A DNA stretch of 62,027 bases, from the NCBI GenBank assembly GCA_017500935.1, contig JAFVXW010000065.1, positions 1-62,027 on the forward strand, given 5' to 3'. The translations under genes and the position numbers were made by a program. Positions within the stretch are counted from its first letter, which is position 1; each line of letters begins with the position of its first letter. The DNA comes from Lachnospiraceae bacterium. GTDB lineage: Bacteria > Bacillota > Clostridia > Lachnospirales > Lachnospiraceae. The notes under the pieces were generated by a model that saw nothing but the letters and a program-made list of their open reading frames with translations, was not told the origin of the DNA and made no database searches. This document shows positions 44,085 through 52,202 of this stretch, piece by piece.

Positions 44085-45356
44085 ATGGCATCAACTGACC
44101 GTACTGGCAGAACGTCAGGAAATTCACATAAAAAAAGCAACAGTAAAAAAAGCAGTACAGCAAGAAGCAGCTCATCCCGAAGCAGCGTGTCCCGAAGCAG
44201 CGCACCTGCAGGCAGTGTCAGAACAGACAGTGCTGTATATGCAGACGGCGCTGTAAGAAGAAGTACAGGTACTTCCAAAAAAGCGGCTGCTAAAAAGAGA
44301 AAAGCCCGTCAGAGACGCAAGCTGATCTTATTTGCACTGGAAATTGTAGCGCTGATCGTACTGGGCGTTGTGATCTGGGGTGTAACCACCGTTACCAAGA
44401 TGGACAAGATCATCATCAACGAAGAAGATATTGTCATCAATGAACAGGTAGAAGAAATTTTCCAGACAGAGGAATTAAAGGGATACCGCAATATTGCGCT
44501 GTTTGGCGTTGATTCCCGTAAGGGTAAGCTTGGCAAGGGACAAAGAACCGATACCATTATGGTTGCATCCATTAATATGGATACCGGCGAGGTAAAGCTT
44601 TGCTCCGTTTACCGTGATACCTATCTGAATACCGGTACAGACACTTATAATAAAGCAAACGCTGCCTATGCCCAGGGCGGTCCCGAACAGGCACTCAACA
44701 TGCTCAACTGGAACCTTGACTTAAATATGACGGAGTACGTGACAGTCGGCTTTGATGCGCTGATCGAAACCATTGACCTTTTAGGCGGCGTACAGATCGA
44801 TGTGAAGGAAAATGAGATTGAACATCTGAACAATTACCAGAGAAGTATGTTCGCAGAAGATGAGAACTCTCCCTTAAATGAAAACATTGTAAAGGTAACT
44901 TCACCCGGTCTTCAGACTTTAAACGGTCTGCAGGCAACAGCATACTGCCGTATCCGTTATGTCGGCAATGACTTTGGCCGTACCGAAAGACAGCGAAAAG
45001 TAATCATGGCATGTCTGGAAAAAGCCAAAAAAAGCGACCCCATGCGTCTTGTTGAGATTTTGAACAAGGTACTTGAAAATGTGGCGACCAATCTGGATGT
45101 GACAGAGATGGCTTCTATCTTAAAGGATGTTGCCAAGTATGAAATTACCGGACAGGACGGTATGCCTTTTGAATCACTTCGCGGAACCGGTACTGTCGGT
45201 AAGAAGGGAAGCTGTGTTGTGCCTCTGGACCTTTCAGCCAATGTTTCCATGCTTCATCAGTTCTTCTTTGGCGTAGAGGGTTATGTGCCTTCTTCTCAGG
45301 TACAGGAATACAGTAATAAGATCAAGAGTGATACTTCCCAGTATAACATTCGATAA
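44085..45356 (+). CDS. LCP (LytR-CpsA-Psr) family cell-wall glycopolymer ligase
   Basis: The 423-residue protein has a Ser/Lys/Arg-rich cytosolic tail of about 80 residues, one anchor helix (LILFALEIVALIVLGVVIWG) and the outer LCP domain: YRNIALFGVDSRKGKLGKGQ, RTDTIMVASINMDTGEVKL, SVYRDTYLNTG, NGLQATAYCRIRYVGNDFGR and TERQRKVI. LCP proteins move finished polymers from lipid to peptidoglycan. The unusually long, low-complexity basic tail is notable. It follows the initiating transferase by 29 bases and completes the assembly path. Confidence 0.95.
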   Translation: MASTDRTGRTSGNSHKKSNSKKSSTARSSSSRSSVSRSSAPAGSVRTDSAVYADGAVRRSTGTSKKAAAKKRKARQRRKLILFALEIVALIVLGVVIWGVTTVTKMDKIIINEEDIVINEQVEEIFQTEELKGYRNIALFGVDSRKGKLGKGQRTDTIMVASINMDTGEVKLCSVYRDTYLNTGTDTYNKANAAYAQGGPEQALNMLNWNLDLNMTEYVTVGFDALIETIDLLGGVQIDVKENEIEHLNNYQRSMFAEDENSPLNENIVKVTSPGLQTLNGLQATAYCRIRYVGNDFGRTERQRKVIMACLEKAKKSDPMRLVEILNKVLENVATNLDVTEMASILKDVAKYEITGQDGMPFESLRGTGTVGKKGSCVVPLDLSANVSMLHQFFFGVEGYVPSSQVQEYSNKIKSDTSQYNIR

Positions 45357-45364
45357 TCAGATAA

Positions 45365-45389
45365 AAAAGAGGCCGACAGGCCTCTTTTT
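45365..45389 (+). terminator. Rho-independent terminator after the LCP gene
   Basis: Stem AAAAGAGGCC/GGCCTCTTTT with a GACA loop and a T tract, lying 9 bases after the LCP stop and directly before the ribosome site of the next gene. Confidence 0.85.
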
Positions 45390-45406
45390 GTCAGGAGAGG
45401 TTTTGT

Positions 45407-46327
45407 ATGAAAATTGATGTGATCATCCCCGTATTTTATCCGAAACAGCGGTTTCTGGATCTGATCGGTATGCTTGAAAAACAATCACTGCCGGTTAACA
45501 GGATCATTCTGATGAATACAGAAAAGAAAGGGTTTGCAGCTTTGTGCGATGAGGAGACATTTTTACAAAAGCATCCCCAAGTGCGGCTTTTTCATCTTTC
45601 ACAGGACAGTTTTGACCACGGTGCAACCCGCAATGCCGGTGTATCAGAGTCGGATGCGGATATTTTTGTGTGCATGACACAGGATGCGCTGCCGGCAGAT
45701 GAAAATCTGATACAGGCTCTGACTGATGCGGTTATGCAGCCCGGTGCAGCGGCAGCCTATGCCAGACAGCTGGCAGAGGCAGACTGCAATCCGGTGGAAG
45801 GCTATACACGCCGGTTTAACTATGGAACAGAGCCTGTCCTGAAAGGAAAAGAAGATATTCCCCGTCTGGGCATCAAAACATTTTTCTGTTCCAATGTCTG
45901 CGCCGCTTACCGCAGGGAAGTTTTTGATACGCTGGGCGGATTTGTGAACCATACAATTTTCAACGAAGACATGATCTATGCCTCAAAAGCGGTAAATCAT
46001 GGCTGGAAGATTGCCTATGCGCCGGATGCGCAGGTGGTTCATTCCCATAACTATACTGCATGGCAGCAGTTTACCAGAAACTTTGATCTTGGCGTTTCTC
46101 ATGCGCAGTTTCCGGAAGTTTTTGCAGCTGTACCGGCAGAAGGGGAAGGAATGCGTCTGGTGGCGGATACCGCAAAATACCTGCTGCGTCATCATCCGCT
46201 TTTGTTGTGGCGTTTGTTTGTGCACAGTGCTGCAAAATTGATTGGATACCGTCTGGGAAAAATGTATGAAAAACTTCCTGCAAAAATGGTACGGGTGTGC
46301 AGTATGCAGAAACATTATTGGAAGTAA
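45407..46327 (+). CDS. GT2 glycosyltransferase (rhamnosyltransferase-like)
   Basis: The 306-residue protein starts KIDVIIPVFYPKQRFLDLIG and has LSQDSFDHGATRNAG, MTQDALPADENL and FFCSNVCAAYRREVFDTLGG, then FNEDMIYASKAVNHGWK and VVHSHNYTAWQQFTRNFDLG. The DHG.TRN and HSHNY motifs fit the rhamnosyltransferase group that acts early in rhamnan synthesis. AGGAGAGG precedes the ATG. It is the last glycosyltransferase of the core locus. Confidence 0.88.
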   Translation: MKIDVIIPVFYPKQRFLDLIGMLEKQSLPVNRIILMNTEKKGFAALCDEETFLQKHPQVRLFHLSQDSFDHGATRNAGVSESDADIFVCMTQDALPADENLIQALTDAVMQPGAAAAYARQLAEADCNPVEGYTRRFNYGTEPVLKGKEDIPRLGIKTFFCSNVCAAYRREVFDTLGGFVNHTIFNEDMIYASKAVNHGWKIAYAPDAQVVHSHNYTAWQQFTRNFDLGVSHAQFPEVFAAVPAEGEGMRLVADTAKYLLRHHPLLLWRLFVHSAAKLIGYRLGKMYEKLPAKMVRVCSMQKHYWK

Positions 46328-46422
46328 TACATTTTATTGATTTTTTGCAGTTTTGTCACAGAATAAACACAAATACTTTTTATACTTAGGACCATAGAAT
46401 AAAGAAAGGCGGAGGTATGAGT

Positions 46423-48111
46423 ATGAATTACGAGAACAATCAGAATGAATCTGATCAGAATATGCAGCAGAATGAAATGCACCACAATGATGAAAACAGA
46501 GGCAGCTGGCAGAACGAAGGCCGTCAGAATGAGAACCGTCAGGGTGATGAACGTGGAAGCTGGCAGAACGAGAACCGTCAGAATGATGACAGGGGCGGCT
46601 GGCAGAACGAAAGCTGGGGAAGAGCGCCTGGGCAGGATAACCAGAATTACTATGAGAGATACCGCTCCTCCAGACAGGATCAGAATTACGGATACAGACA
46701 AAATGACCAGTATGGGCAGCAGTATGGAAATAACAGCAGAAACGGCAGCTGGAATGGTTACGAACAGCCTGTACAGGAACAAAAAACACCCGGAAAGCGC
46801 AGAAAGGGTCTGCGTATTGCCGTGGCAGTTTCTCTGGCAGTGATCTTTGTTGCGTTTTGTGTCGGTGTCAGCTGGCTGGCAGTTGACAGCATCAAAACCT
46901 CCCTGTCTGCAGCAGTGGAAGAAGTGACAAAGCCTGCAGAAGTGCTTCCCGAGGCAGAAAGTGCAGAGCAAGTGCAGCCTGCACCCGCTGAAAAGATCAA
47001 AGAAGCGGAAGAAATTCAGAAAAGTGTACAGGTTACAGCTGTCGTAACAGATGTGACCGATGTGGTGGATAAGGTAATGCCTTCCTGTGTTTCCATCACC
47101 AATATGAGCAAACAGGAGATTCAGAGCTTCTGGGGTCAGACTTATTTTCAGGACAGCGAGTCCAACGGCTCCGGTATCATTATCGGACAGAATGAAACAG
47201 AGCTTTTGGTCGTAACCAATAATCATGTGGTGGAAGAGGCTGACACTTTGTATGTGCAGTTTATCGACGGACAGTCTGCGCAGGCCCTTGTAAAGGGAAC
47301 GGATGCTTCCGTGGATCTGGCGGTACTGGCAGTTTCCCTTGCTGAGATTGCAGAAGAAACAAAAGAGCAGATCTGTATTGCCCAGATGGGTGATTCCGAC
47401 AGCTTAAAGATCGGTGAACCTGCCATTGCCATCGGCAATGCGCTGGGCTACGGACAGTCCGTAACAACTGGTGTTATCAGTGCTTTAAACAGAACACTGG
47501 AAGTCAGTGAGACCGGTGCCAGCAATGCGCTGATCCAGACCGATGCAGCGATCAATCCCGGTAACTCCGGCGGCGCGCTGCTTAATATCAACGGTGAAGT
47601 AATTGGCATCAATTCCAGCAAGATTGGTGACTCTCTGGTGGAAGGTATGGGATATGCGATCCCGATCTCCAGTGCAAAACCGATCATTGAAAATCTGATG
47701 AACAGAGAGACCCGCGTTAAGGTAGGAGAAGAAGAAAGAGGTTATCTGGGAATTTCCTGTATCAATGTAACTGCGGAGATTTCAGCGACCTATGACATGC
47801 CCGAAGGTATCTTTGTGGCACAGGTTTATGAAGGAACCGGTGCTGACAGGGCAGGACTTGTACGCGGCGATATCATTACCGAATTTGATGGAAATGCCGT
47901 TTCCAGTCAGGCAGAGATGACTGCACTCATGCAGTATTACAAGGCCGGTGACACTGTGGAGATCACGATCATGCAGGGCAGTGCCAGCGGATATCAGGCA
48001 AAGAAGGTAGAGCTTACTTTAAGCAGTCTGGAAGAGATGAACGCAGCGTCTGAGGCACAGCAGGAGCCGCAGCAGCCCAGCGGCAGATCAGGATACTACA
48101 GATTCCCTTGA
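46423..48111 (+). CDS. HtrA/DegP-like membrane serine protease with N-terminal Asn/Gln-rich repeats
   Basis: The 562-residue protein has a cytosolic tail rich in Asn, Gln, Arg and Trp with repeats such as RGSWQNEGRQNENRQ, a single helix (about 128-152), then a trypsin-like domain with triad His268 (VTNNHVVEEAD), Asp298 (ASVDLAVLAVS) and Ser382 (INPGNSGGALLN), and a C-terminal PDZ domain (about 445-540). It degrades or refolds misfolded proteins outside the membrane. The ATG at 46423 sits 7 bases after GGAGG; the ATG at 46417 is too close. Its stop codon is inside one arm of a long palindrome. Confidence 0.93.
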   Translation: MNYENNQNESDQNMQQNEMHHNDENRGSWQNEGRQNENRQGDERGSWQNENRQNDDRGGWQNESWGRAPGQDNQNYYERYRSSRQDQNYGYRQNDQYGQQYGNNSRNGSWNGYEQPVQEQKTPGKRRKGLRIAVAVSLAVIFVAFCVGVSWLAVDSIKTSLSAAVEEVTKPAEVLPEAESAEQVQPAPAEKIKEAEEIQKSVQVTAVVTDVTDVVDKVMPSCVSITNMSKQEIQSFWGQTYFQDSESNGSGIIIGQNETELLVVTNNHVVEEADTLYVQFIDGQSAQALVKGTDASVDLAVLAVSLAEIAEETKEQICIAQMGDSDSLKIGEPAIAIGNALGYGQSVTTGVISALNRTLEVSETGASNALIQTDAAINPGNSGGALLNINGEVIGINSSKIGDSLVEGMGYAIPISSAKPIIENLMNRETRVKVGEEERGYLGISCINVTAEISATYDMPEGIFVAQVYEGTGADRAGLVRGDIITEFDGNAVSSQAEMTALMQYYKAGDTVEITIMQGSASGYQAKKVELTLSSLEEMNAASEAQQEPQQPSGRSGYYRFP

Positions 48112-48230
48112 TAAGGGTGTGAAAAAGGAGTCTGGAGAGTCCTAAGTTTGAAACCACGTGTGCAAAGCACACAAGAGGTTTCAAACTTAATGACTCTTCA
48201 GGCTTCTTTTGCAAACAGTATCAAGGGAAT
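48102..48230. repeat. Nested palindrome 3, overlapping the htrA-like stop codon
   Basis: The arms ATTCCCTTGATA (48102-48113, including the TGA stop of the protease gene) and TATCAAGGGAAT (48219-48230) are perfect. Inside are imperfect arms and a perfect 13-base stem TAAGTTTGAAACC (48143-48155)/GGTTTCAAACTTA (48177-48189), with GTGTGC-aaa-GCACAC at the apex (48158-48172). It could also terminate transcription, but T tracts are short. Confidence 0.85.
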
Positions 48231-48244
48231 GGAAAGTTTCCAGA

Positions 48245-48317
48245 GGGAGGATAAAAACACAAAACCTCTTGTGTGCTTGCACACGTGGTTTTGTGTTTTG
48301 CCTCCCGGTTGTTTTTT
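48245..48317. repeat. Palindrome 4, apex is the inverted copy of palindrome 3
   Basis: GGGAGG/CCTCCC (48245-48250, 48301-48306) encloses AAAACACAAAACC (48254-48266)/GGTTTTGTGTTTT (48287-48299) and GTGTGC-tt-GCACAC. The apex AAACCTCTTGTGTGC… reads as the reverse complement of the apex of palindrome 3 apart from one loop base. GGTTGTTTTTT follows, so it may act as a terminator for the protease gene. Confidence 0.8.
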
Positions 48318-48330
48318 ATATAAAGTTTAC

Positions 48331-48359
48331 TTGTTTCAGGAATGTGGATGCTTTATACT
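48331..48359 (+). promoter_or_regulatory. Promoter of the clpX-like gene
   Basis: TTGTTT (48331-48336) and TATACT (48354-48359) with a 17-base spacer, 36 bases before the ATG. Confidence 0.65.
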
Positions 48360-48395
48360 GTATACGAGATTTATTAAACTTTGTGAGGTTATGAC

Positions 48396-49919
48396 ATGAA
48401 CGATCAGGATTTCAGAGATCACGACGATACAAACAAAAAAGAATATGAAGATGTGTGTTTTATCTGCAGAAGACCGGAGAGCAAGGCGGGCAGGATGTTT
48501 AAGATGCCCAACAATATCTGTGTCTGCGATGACTGTATGCATAAGACAATGGATGCGGTAAGTCAGTTTGATTATCAGGGAATGTTAAACAATCCTGCTG
48601 TTTTTCAGATGATGAATATGGGAATGCCCGGCATGAACGGACAGGATCAGGCGGACGAGGAAGAAAAAGACGATAAAGACAGCAGGCAGCCGCAGATGCC
48701 CAAGGGATTTCCCAATATCAGTTTTGTCAATCTGGGAGAGTTTCCCAATGACGGTATTCCCAACAGACAGAAGATCAAGCGCAAAAAAGCAGGTGAAAAA
48801 AAGCCTGTGCTGGATATTCATTCCATTCCCGCACCCCATAAGATCAAAGCGCAGCTGGATGAATATGTGATCGGGCAGGAGCAGGCAAAAAAGATCATTT
48901 CCGTAGCGGTTTACAATCATTACAAAAGAGTGGCTACAGGAACCATGGATGAGATCGAGATTGAAAAATCCAATATTCTCATGCTGGGACCCACCGGCTG
49001 CGGTAAGACATATCTGGTAAAGACGCTGGCAAGACTGCTGGATGTGCCGCTGGCGATCGCGGATGCCACTTCTCTGACTGAGGCCGGTTATATCGGTGAC
49101 GACATTGAAAGCGTCGTAAGCAAGCTTTTAGCGGCTGCCGACAATGATGTGGAAAAGGCAGAACAGGGGATTATTTTCATTGATGAGATCGATAAGATCG
49201 CCAAGAAGAAAAATACCACTTCCAGAGATGTTTCCGGCGAATCGGTACAGCAGGGAATGTTAAAGCTTTTAGAGGGAGCAGAGGTGGAAGTGCCGGTGGG
49301 AGCCAACAGCAAAAACGCCATGGTTCCGCTGACGACTGTCAACACCCGCAATATTCTGTTTATCTGCGGCGGCGCGTTCCCGGATCTTGAAGATATCATC
49401 AAGCAGCGTCTCAATAAGCAGACTTCCATCGGTTTTGGGGCACAGTTAAAGGATAAATGGGATAAGGAAAAAAATATCCTTTCCAAAGTGACTGTGGAGG
49501 ACCTTCGTAAATTCGGCATGATTCCGGAATTTATCGGCCGTCTGCCGGTGATCTGTACCCTGGAGGGCTTAAACCGCGATATGTATGTGCGGATTCTGCA
49601 GGAACCGAAAAATGCGATATTAAAACAGTATCAGAAGCTTTTGGAACTGGATGAGGTAAAACTGGAATTTTCAGATGATGCGCTGGAAGCTATTGCGGAT
49701 AAAGCGATGGAAAAAGATACCGGTGCAAGAGCCCTGCGTTCTATTATCGAGGAATTCATGCTGGATATTATGTATGAGATCCCTAAGGATGACAATATCG
49801 GCCGTGTGACCATTACCAAGGCCTATATCGAAGGAACCGGCGGTCCCATGATCGATATCCGCGGCAATCATTATGCTTTGCCTGATATGGATCAGATGAA
49901 GCAGATTGAAACCAAATAA
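48396..49919 (+). CDS. ClpX-like AAA+ unfoldase with altered pore loop
   Basis: The 507-residue protein has an N-terminal zinc domain (CFIC…CVCDDC, residues 21-49), an unusually long acidic/Met-rich linker (50-140), Walker A GPTGCGKT (near 198), pore loop GYIGDD, Walker B IIFIDEID (near 258), the sensor VNTRNILFICGGAF and the ClpP-docking loop IGFG (near 345). ClpX unfolds proteins for ClpP. The RKH loop before the sensor strand reads SKN here (GANSKNAMVP), where canonical ClpX has GGRKHPHQ. With about 80 extra residues and this change, it is probably a second, specialised ClpX. A canonical ClpX gene should be elsewhere. Confidence 0.85.
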   Translation: MNDQDFRDHDDTNKKEYEDVCFICRRPESKAGRMFKMPNNICVCDDCMHKTMDAVSQFDYQGMLNNPAVFQMMNMGMPGMNGQDQADEEEKDDKDSRQPQMPKGFPNISFVNLGEFPNDGIPNRQKIKRKKAGEKKPVLDIHSIPAPHKIKAQLDEYVIGQEQAKKIISVAVYNHYKRVATGTMDEIEIEKSNILMLGPTGCGKTYLVKTLARLLDVPLAIADATSLTEAGYIGDDIESVVSKLLAAADNDVEKAEQGIIFIDEIDKIAKKKNTTSRDVSGESVQQGMLKLLEGAEVEVPVGANSKNAMVPLTTVNTRNILFICGGAFPDLEDIIKQRLNKQTSIGFGAQLKDKWDKEKNILSKVTVEDLRKFGMIPEFIGRLPVICTLEGLNRDMYVRILQEPKNAILKQYQKLLELDEVKLEFSDDALEAIADKAMEKDTGARALRSIIEEFMLDIMYEIPKDDNIGRVTITKAYIEGTGGPMIDIRGNHYALPDMDQMKQIETK

Positions 49920-50024
49920 TTTGTATGGATTTGTAACAAAAAAGCGTCTCCTGAGCATATTTTGATAAAGAAAGATTTGCTGCCGGCTGCGGCAGCAGTC
50001 TGCTTAAGGTTTGGGAGGCAGCAT

Positions 50025-51737
50025 ATGGACTGTAAAGACAGAATCCTTTCAGAGGATTATTTAAGTCTGATACTGGATTATCCGTTTCTGCCGGAGGTGC
50101 TGGAGGCATCAGGGATTGATTATTGTTATGTGCCGGTCAGTCAGAATCTGGGAATCTTATATCTGGACAGAAGAGGACTGCCGGCAGTGTCTGCCGCCAA
50201 TTTTTCCTATCGCTATACGCCGCAGCTGTACGGGCTGGGGGCGTTTGCAGACCGGGAAAGCGGCGGATTTTATGCCCAGCCGCTGCTTGAGTCCGGGATT
50301 CTGGATATTCAGAATCCGCCCCTTTCTCTGACAGGTGCAGGCGTGATCATTGGTGTGATCGATACCGGGATCTCCTATGAGGCCCCGGTTTTTCGCTATT
50401 CGGACGGCTCCAGCAGGATTCTTGCGATCTGGGATCAGACAGACCAAAGCGGTGAACCGCCGGAGGGGTATCTTTACGGAACCTTGTATTCGCAGGAAGA
50501 GATCAACTCTGCATTAAGGCAGGAGGATGCGCGGCAATCTGTCCCTGTCACAGATGAAGTCGGGCATGGAACAGCGCTGGCAGCAGCGGCAGCGGGAAGC
50601 CGGCTGGAAGAGGGGACTTCTTATGTGGGAGCCGCTCCGGACGCACAGCTGGTGATCGTCAAAGTCAGACCTGCCAAGCAGTATCTGCGGGAATATTATC
50701 TGACAGCGGATGGTGTCCCTGCTTATTCCACGGATGATCTTTTGATGGCGGTACGTTTTCTGCAGAGCTTTTCAGTACCCTTTGAACAGCCTGTGGTGAT
50801 TTTGATGGGACTTGGAACTTCTCTTGGATCGCATACGCAGGACTCTCTGTTTTCAGAGTATCTGCAGGAAGCTGCCAGGGCATACAGTCAGGTATTGGTC
50901 TTATCCGGCGGAAATGAAGGAAATTCCGCAGGACATTTCCGGGCACCGCTGACAGCGCAGCAGCAGCTGGCGGAGATCAGGGTTGGAGAAAATACAAAAG
51001 GATTTCTTGCAGAAATCTGGGGCATGAATCCTGCGATCTTCCGGATCGGCGTGCGTTCACCCGGCGGTGAGCAGGTCGAGGAAGTGGATTTTAGGCTGGG
51101 AAAGAGGATCACCTATACTTTTATTTATGAAAAAACCCGTCTGGAGATCGATCATGTGCCTATGGAGCGCAATACAGGAGATCAGCTGGTGGTTCTTCGG
51201 CTGACAGATCCTTCGCCGGGCATCTGGACGATTCAGGTGCGCGGACTGCGTACCCTTCCGGACAGTATGTTTGATATCTGGCTGACACAGCCGCAGTTTG
51301 TGCAGGGAGAAGTTTTTTTTCTGAAGGCGGAGCCGCAGATCACACTCACCATGCCTTCTTTTGTGCAGGATGCAGTGACTGTGACAGCCTATGACAGCCA
51401 AAGCGGCAGTTTTTATTTTAATTCCGGATTGGGACCGTCCAGAGCCGGGCAGCAGAAACCTGATCTGGCGGCACCGGGAGTACGTATCAGCACGCCAGAC
51501 GGTTCTTATACGGGAACTGCCATGGCAGCGGCACTGACTGCAGGCGCGGCAGCACAGCTTTTACAGTGGACTGTGGTGGAAAAAAATCAGACCTATTTAA
51601 GCAGCCGCGAGGTGGTTGGTTATCTGACTGCCGGAGCAAGTCCGGTGGAGACGGCGCAGGGCTATCCAAACAGCCGGTGGGGCTATGGAAAGCTTGATAT
51701 GGAAGGAACCTTTGATATGATCGCAGGGAGGATATGA
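50025..51737 (+). CDS. S8 subtilase-fold protein, catalytic Ser replaced by Ala (probable pseudoprotease)
   Basis: The 570-residue protein resembles the CspA/B/C-type S8 proteins of Clostridia. Asp113 (IGVIDTGIS), His181 (DEVGHGTALA) and the oxyanion Asn (SGGNEGNSAG) are present. The Ser motif, usually GTSMAAP, reads TGTAMAAALTAG with GCC (Ala) at 51519-51521, residue 499. So the enzyme should not cut by the usual route. A jelly-roll-like insertion (about 310-460) is present as in Csp proteins. In C. difficile CspC, a dead S8 relative, senses germinants. ATG at 50025 has GGGAGG upstream. The stop overlaps the next start. Confidence 0.88.
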   Translation: MDCKDRILSEDYLSLILDYPFLPEVLEASGIDYCYVPVSQNLGILYLDRRGLPAVSAANFSYRYTPQLYGLGAFADRESGGFYAQPLLESGILDIQNPPLSLTGAGVIIGVIDTGISYEAPVFRYSDGSSRILAIWDQTDQSGEPPEGYLYGTLYSQEEINSALRQEDARQSVPVTDEVGHGTALAAAAAGSRLEEGTSYVGAAPDAQLVIVKVRPAKQYLREYYLTADGVPAYSTDDLLMAVRFLQSFSVPFEQPVVILMGLGTSLGSHTQDSLFSEYLQEAARAYSQVLVLSGGNEGNSAGHFRAPLTAQQQLAEIRVGENTKGFLAEIWGMNPAIFRIGVRSPGGEQVEEVDFRLGKRITYTFIYEKTRLEIDHVPMERNTGDQLVVLRLTDPSPGIWTIQVRGLRTLPDSMFDIWLTQPQFVQGEVFFLKAEPQITLTMPSFVQDAVTVTAYDSQSGSFYFNSGLGPSRAGQQKPDLAAPGVRISTPDGSYTGTAMAAALTAGAAAQLLQWTVVEKNQTYLSSREVVGYLTAGASPVETAQGYPNSRWGYGKLDMEGTFDMIAGRI

Positions 51738-52186
51738 CAGTGAGGTACATGCTGATGACGGCAGCTATCTTTATCGGAGAGCTGTTTATCAAAAAGAATG
51801 TGGATGACAAATGGAAAATGGGGCATGTAAAAGACATTGCCGGCGGCAGGATCGGCCTGCACAGATATCACAACAAGGGAGCAATGTGCAATCTGGGTGA
51901 AAAACACAGTATGGGAGTTGCAGCTTTGAGTGTGGGTCTGACGGCAGGACTTTTGGTCTATTTTGTACTCACTTTGTTTCAGACCGGCAATCATGGGTTA
52001 AAGACCGGGCTGGCGCTTTTGCTGGGCGGCGCTTTTTCCAATACTTACGACAGAATGAAACGAAAATATGTAGTGGATTATTTCAGTTTTCATACAGGGA
52101 TCCGCATGATCGACAGGATGATCTTTAATCTTGCGGATTTTGCGATCCTGGCAGGTGCCATGATCAGCGTGATCTGCGCAGAATAA
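51734..52186 (+). CDS. LspA-like signal peptidase II (divergent)
   Basis: The 150-residue protein has four hydrophobic helices and the LspA active-site order: HNKGAMCNLG (canonical NxGAAF), SNTYDRMKRKYVVDYFSF (canonical N..DR…VVDF) and FNLADFAI (canonical FNxADxxI). The two catalytic Asp residues are kept. LspA cuts the signal peptide of lipoproteins. N-terminal motifs are off the norm (GELFIKK rather than DQ.TK), so it may be a paralog with a special target. ATGA overlap with the S8 gene shows coupling. Confidence 0.8.
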   Translation: MTVRYMLMTAAIFIGELFIKKNVDDKWKMGHVKDIAGGRIGLHRYHNKGAMCNLGEKHSMGVAALSVGLTAGLLVYFVLTLFQTGNHGLKTGLALLLGGAFSNTYDRMKRKYVVDYFSFHTGIRMIDRMIFNLADFAILAGAMISVICAE

Positions 52187-52202
52187 GGGAAGGGGAGATA
52201 CG

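Noticed and set aside
48148-48399. 83-residue open frame between the htrA-like and clpX-like genes
   Set aside because: Its sequence is made by two palindromes, and the ATG has no ribosome site.
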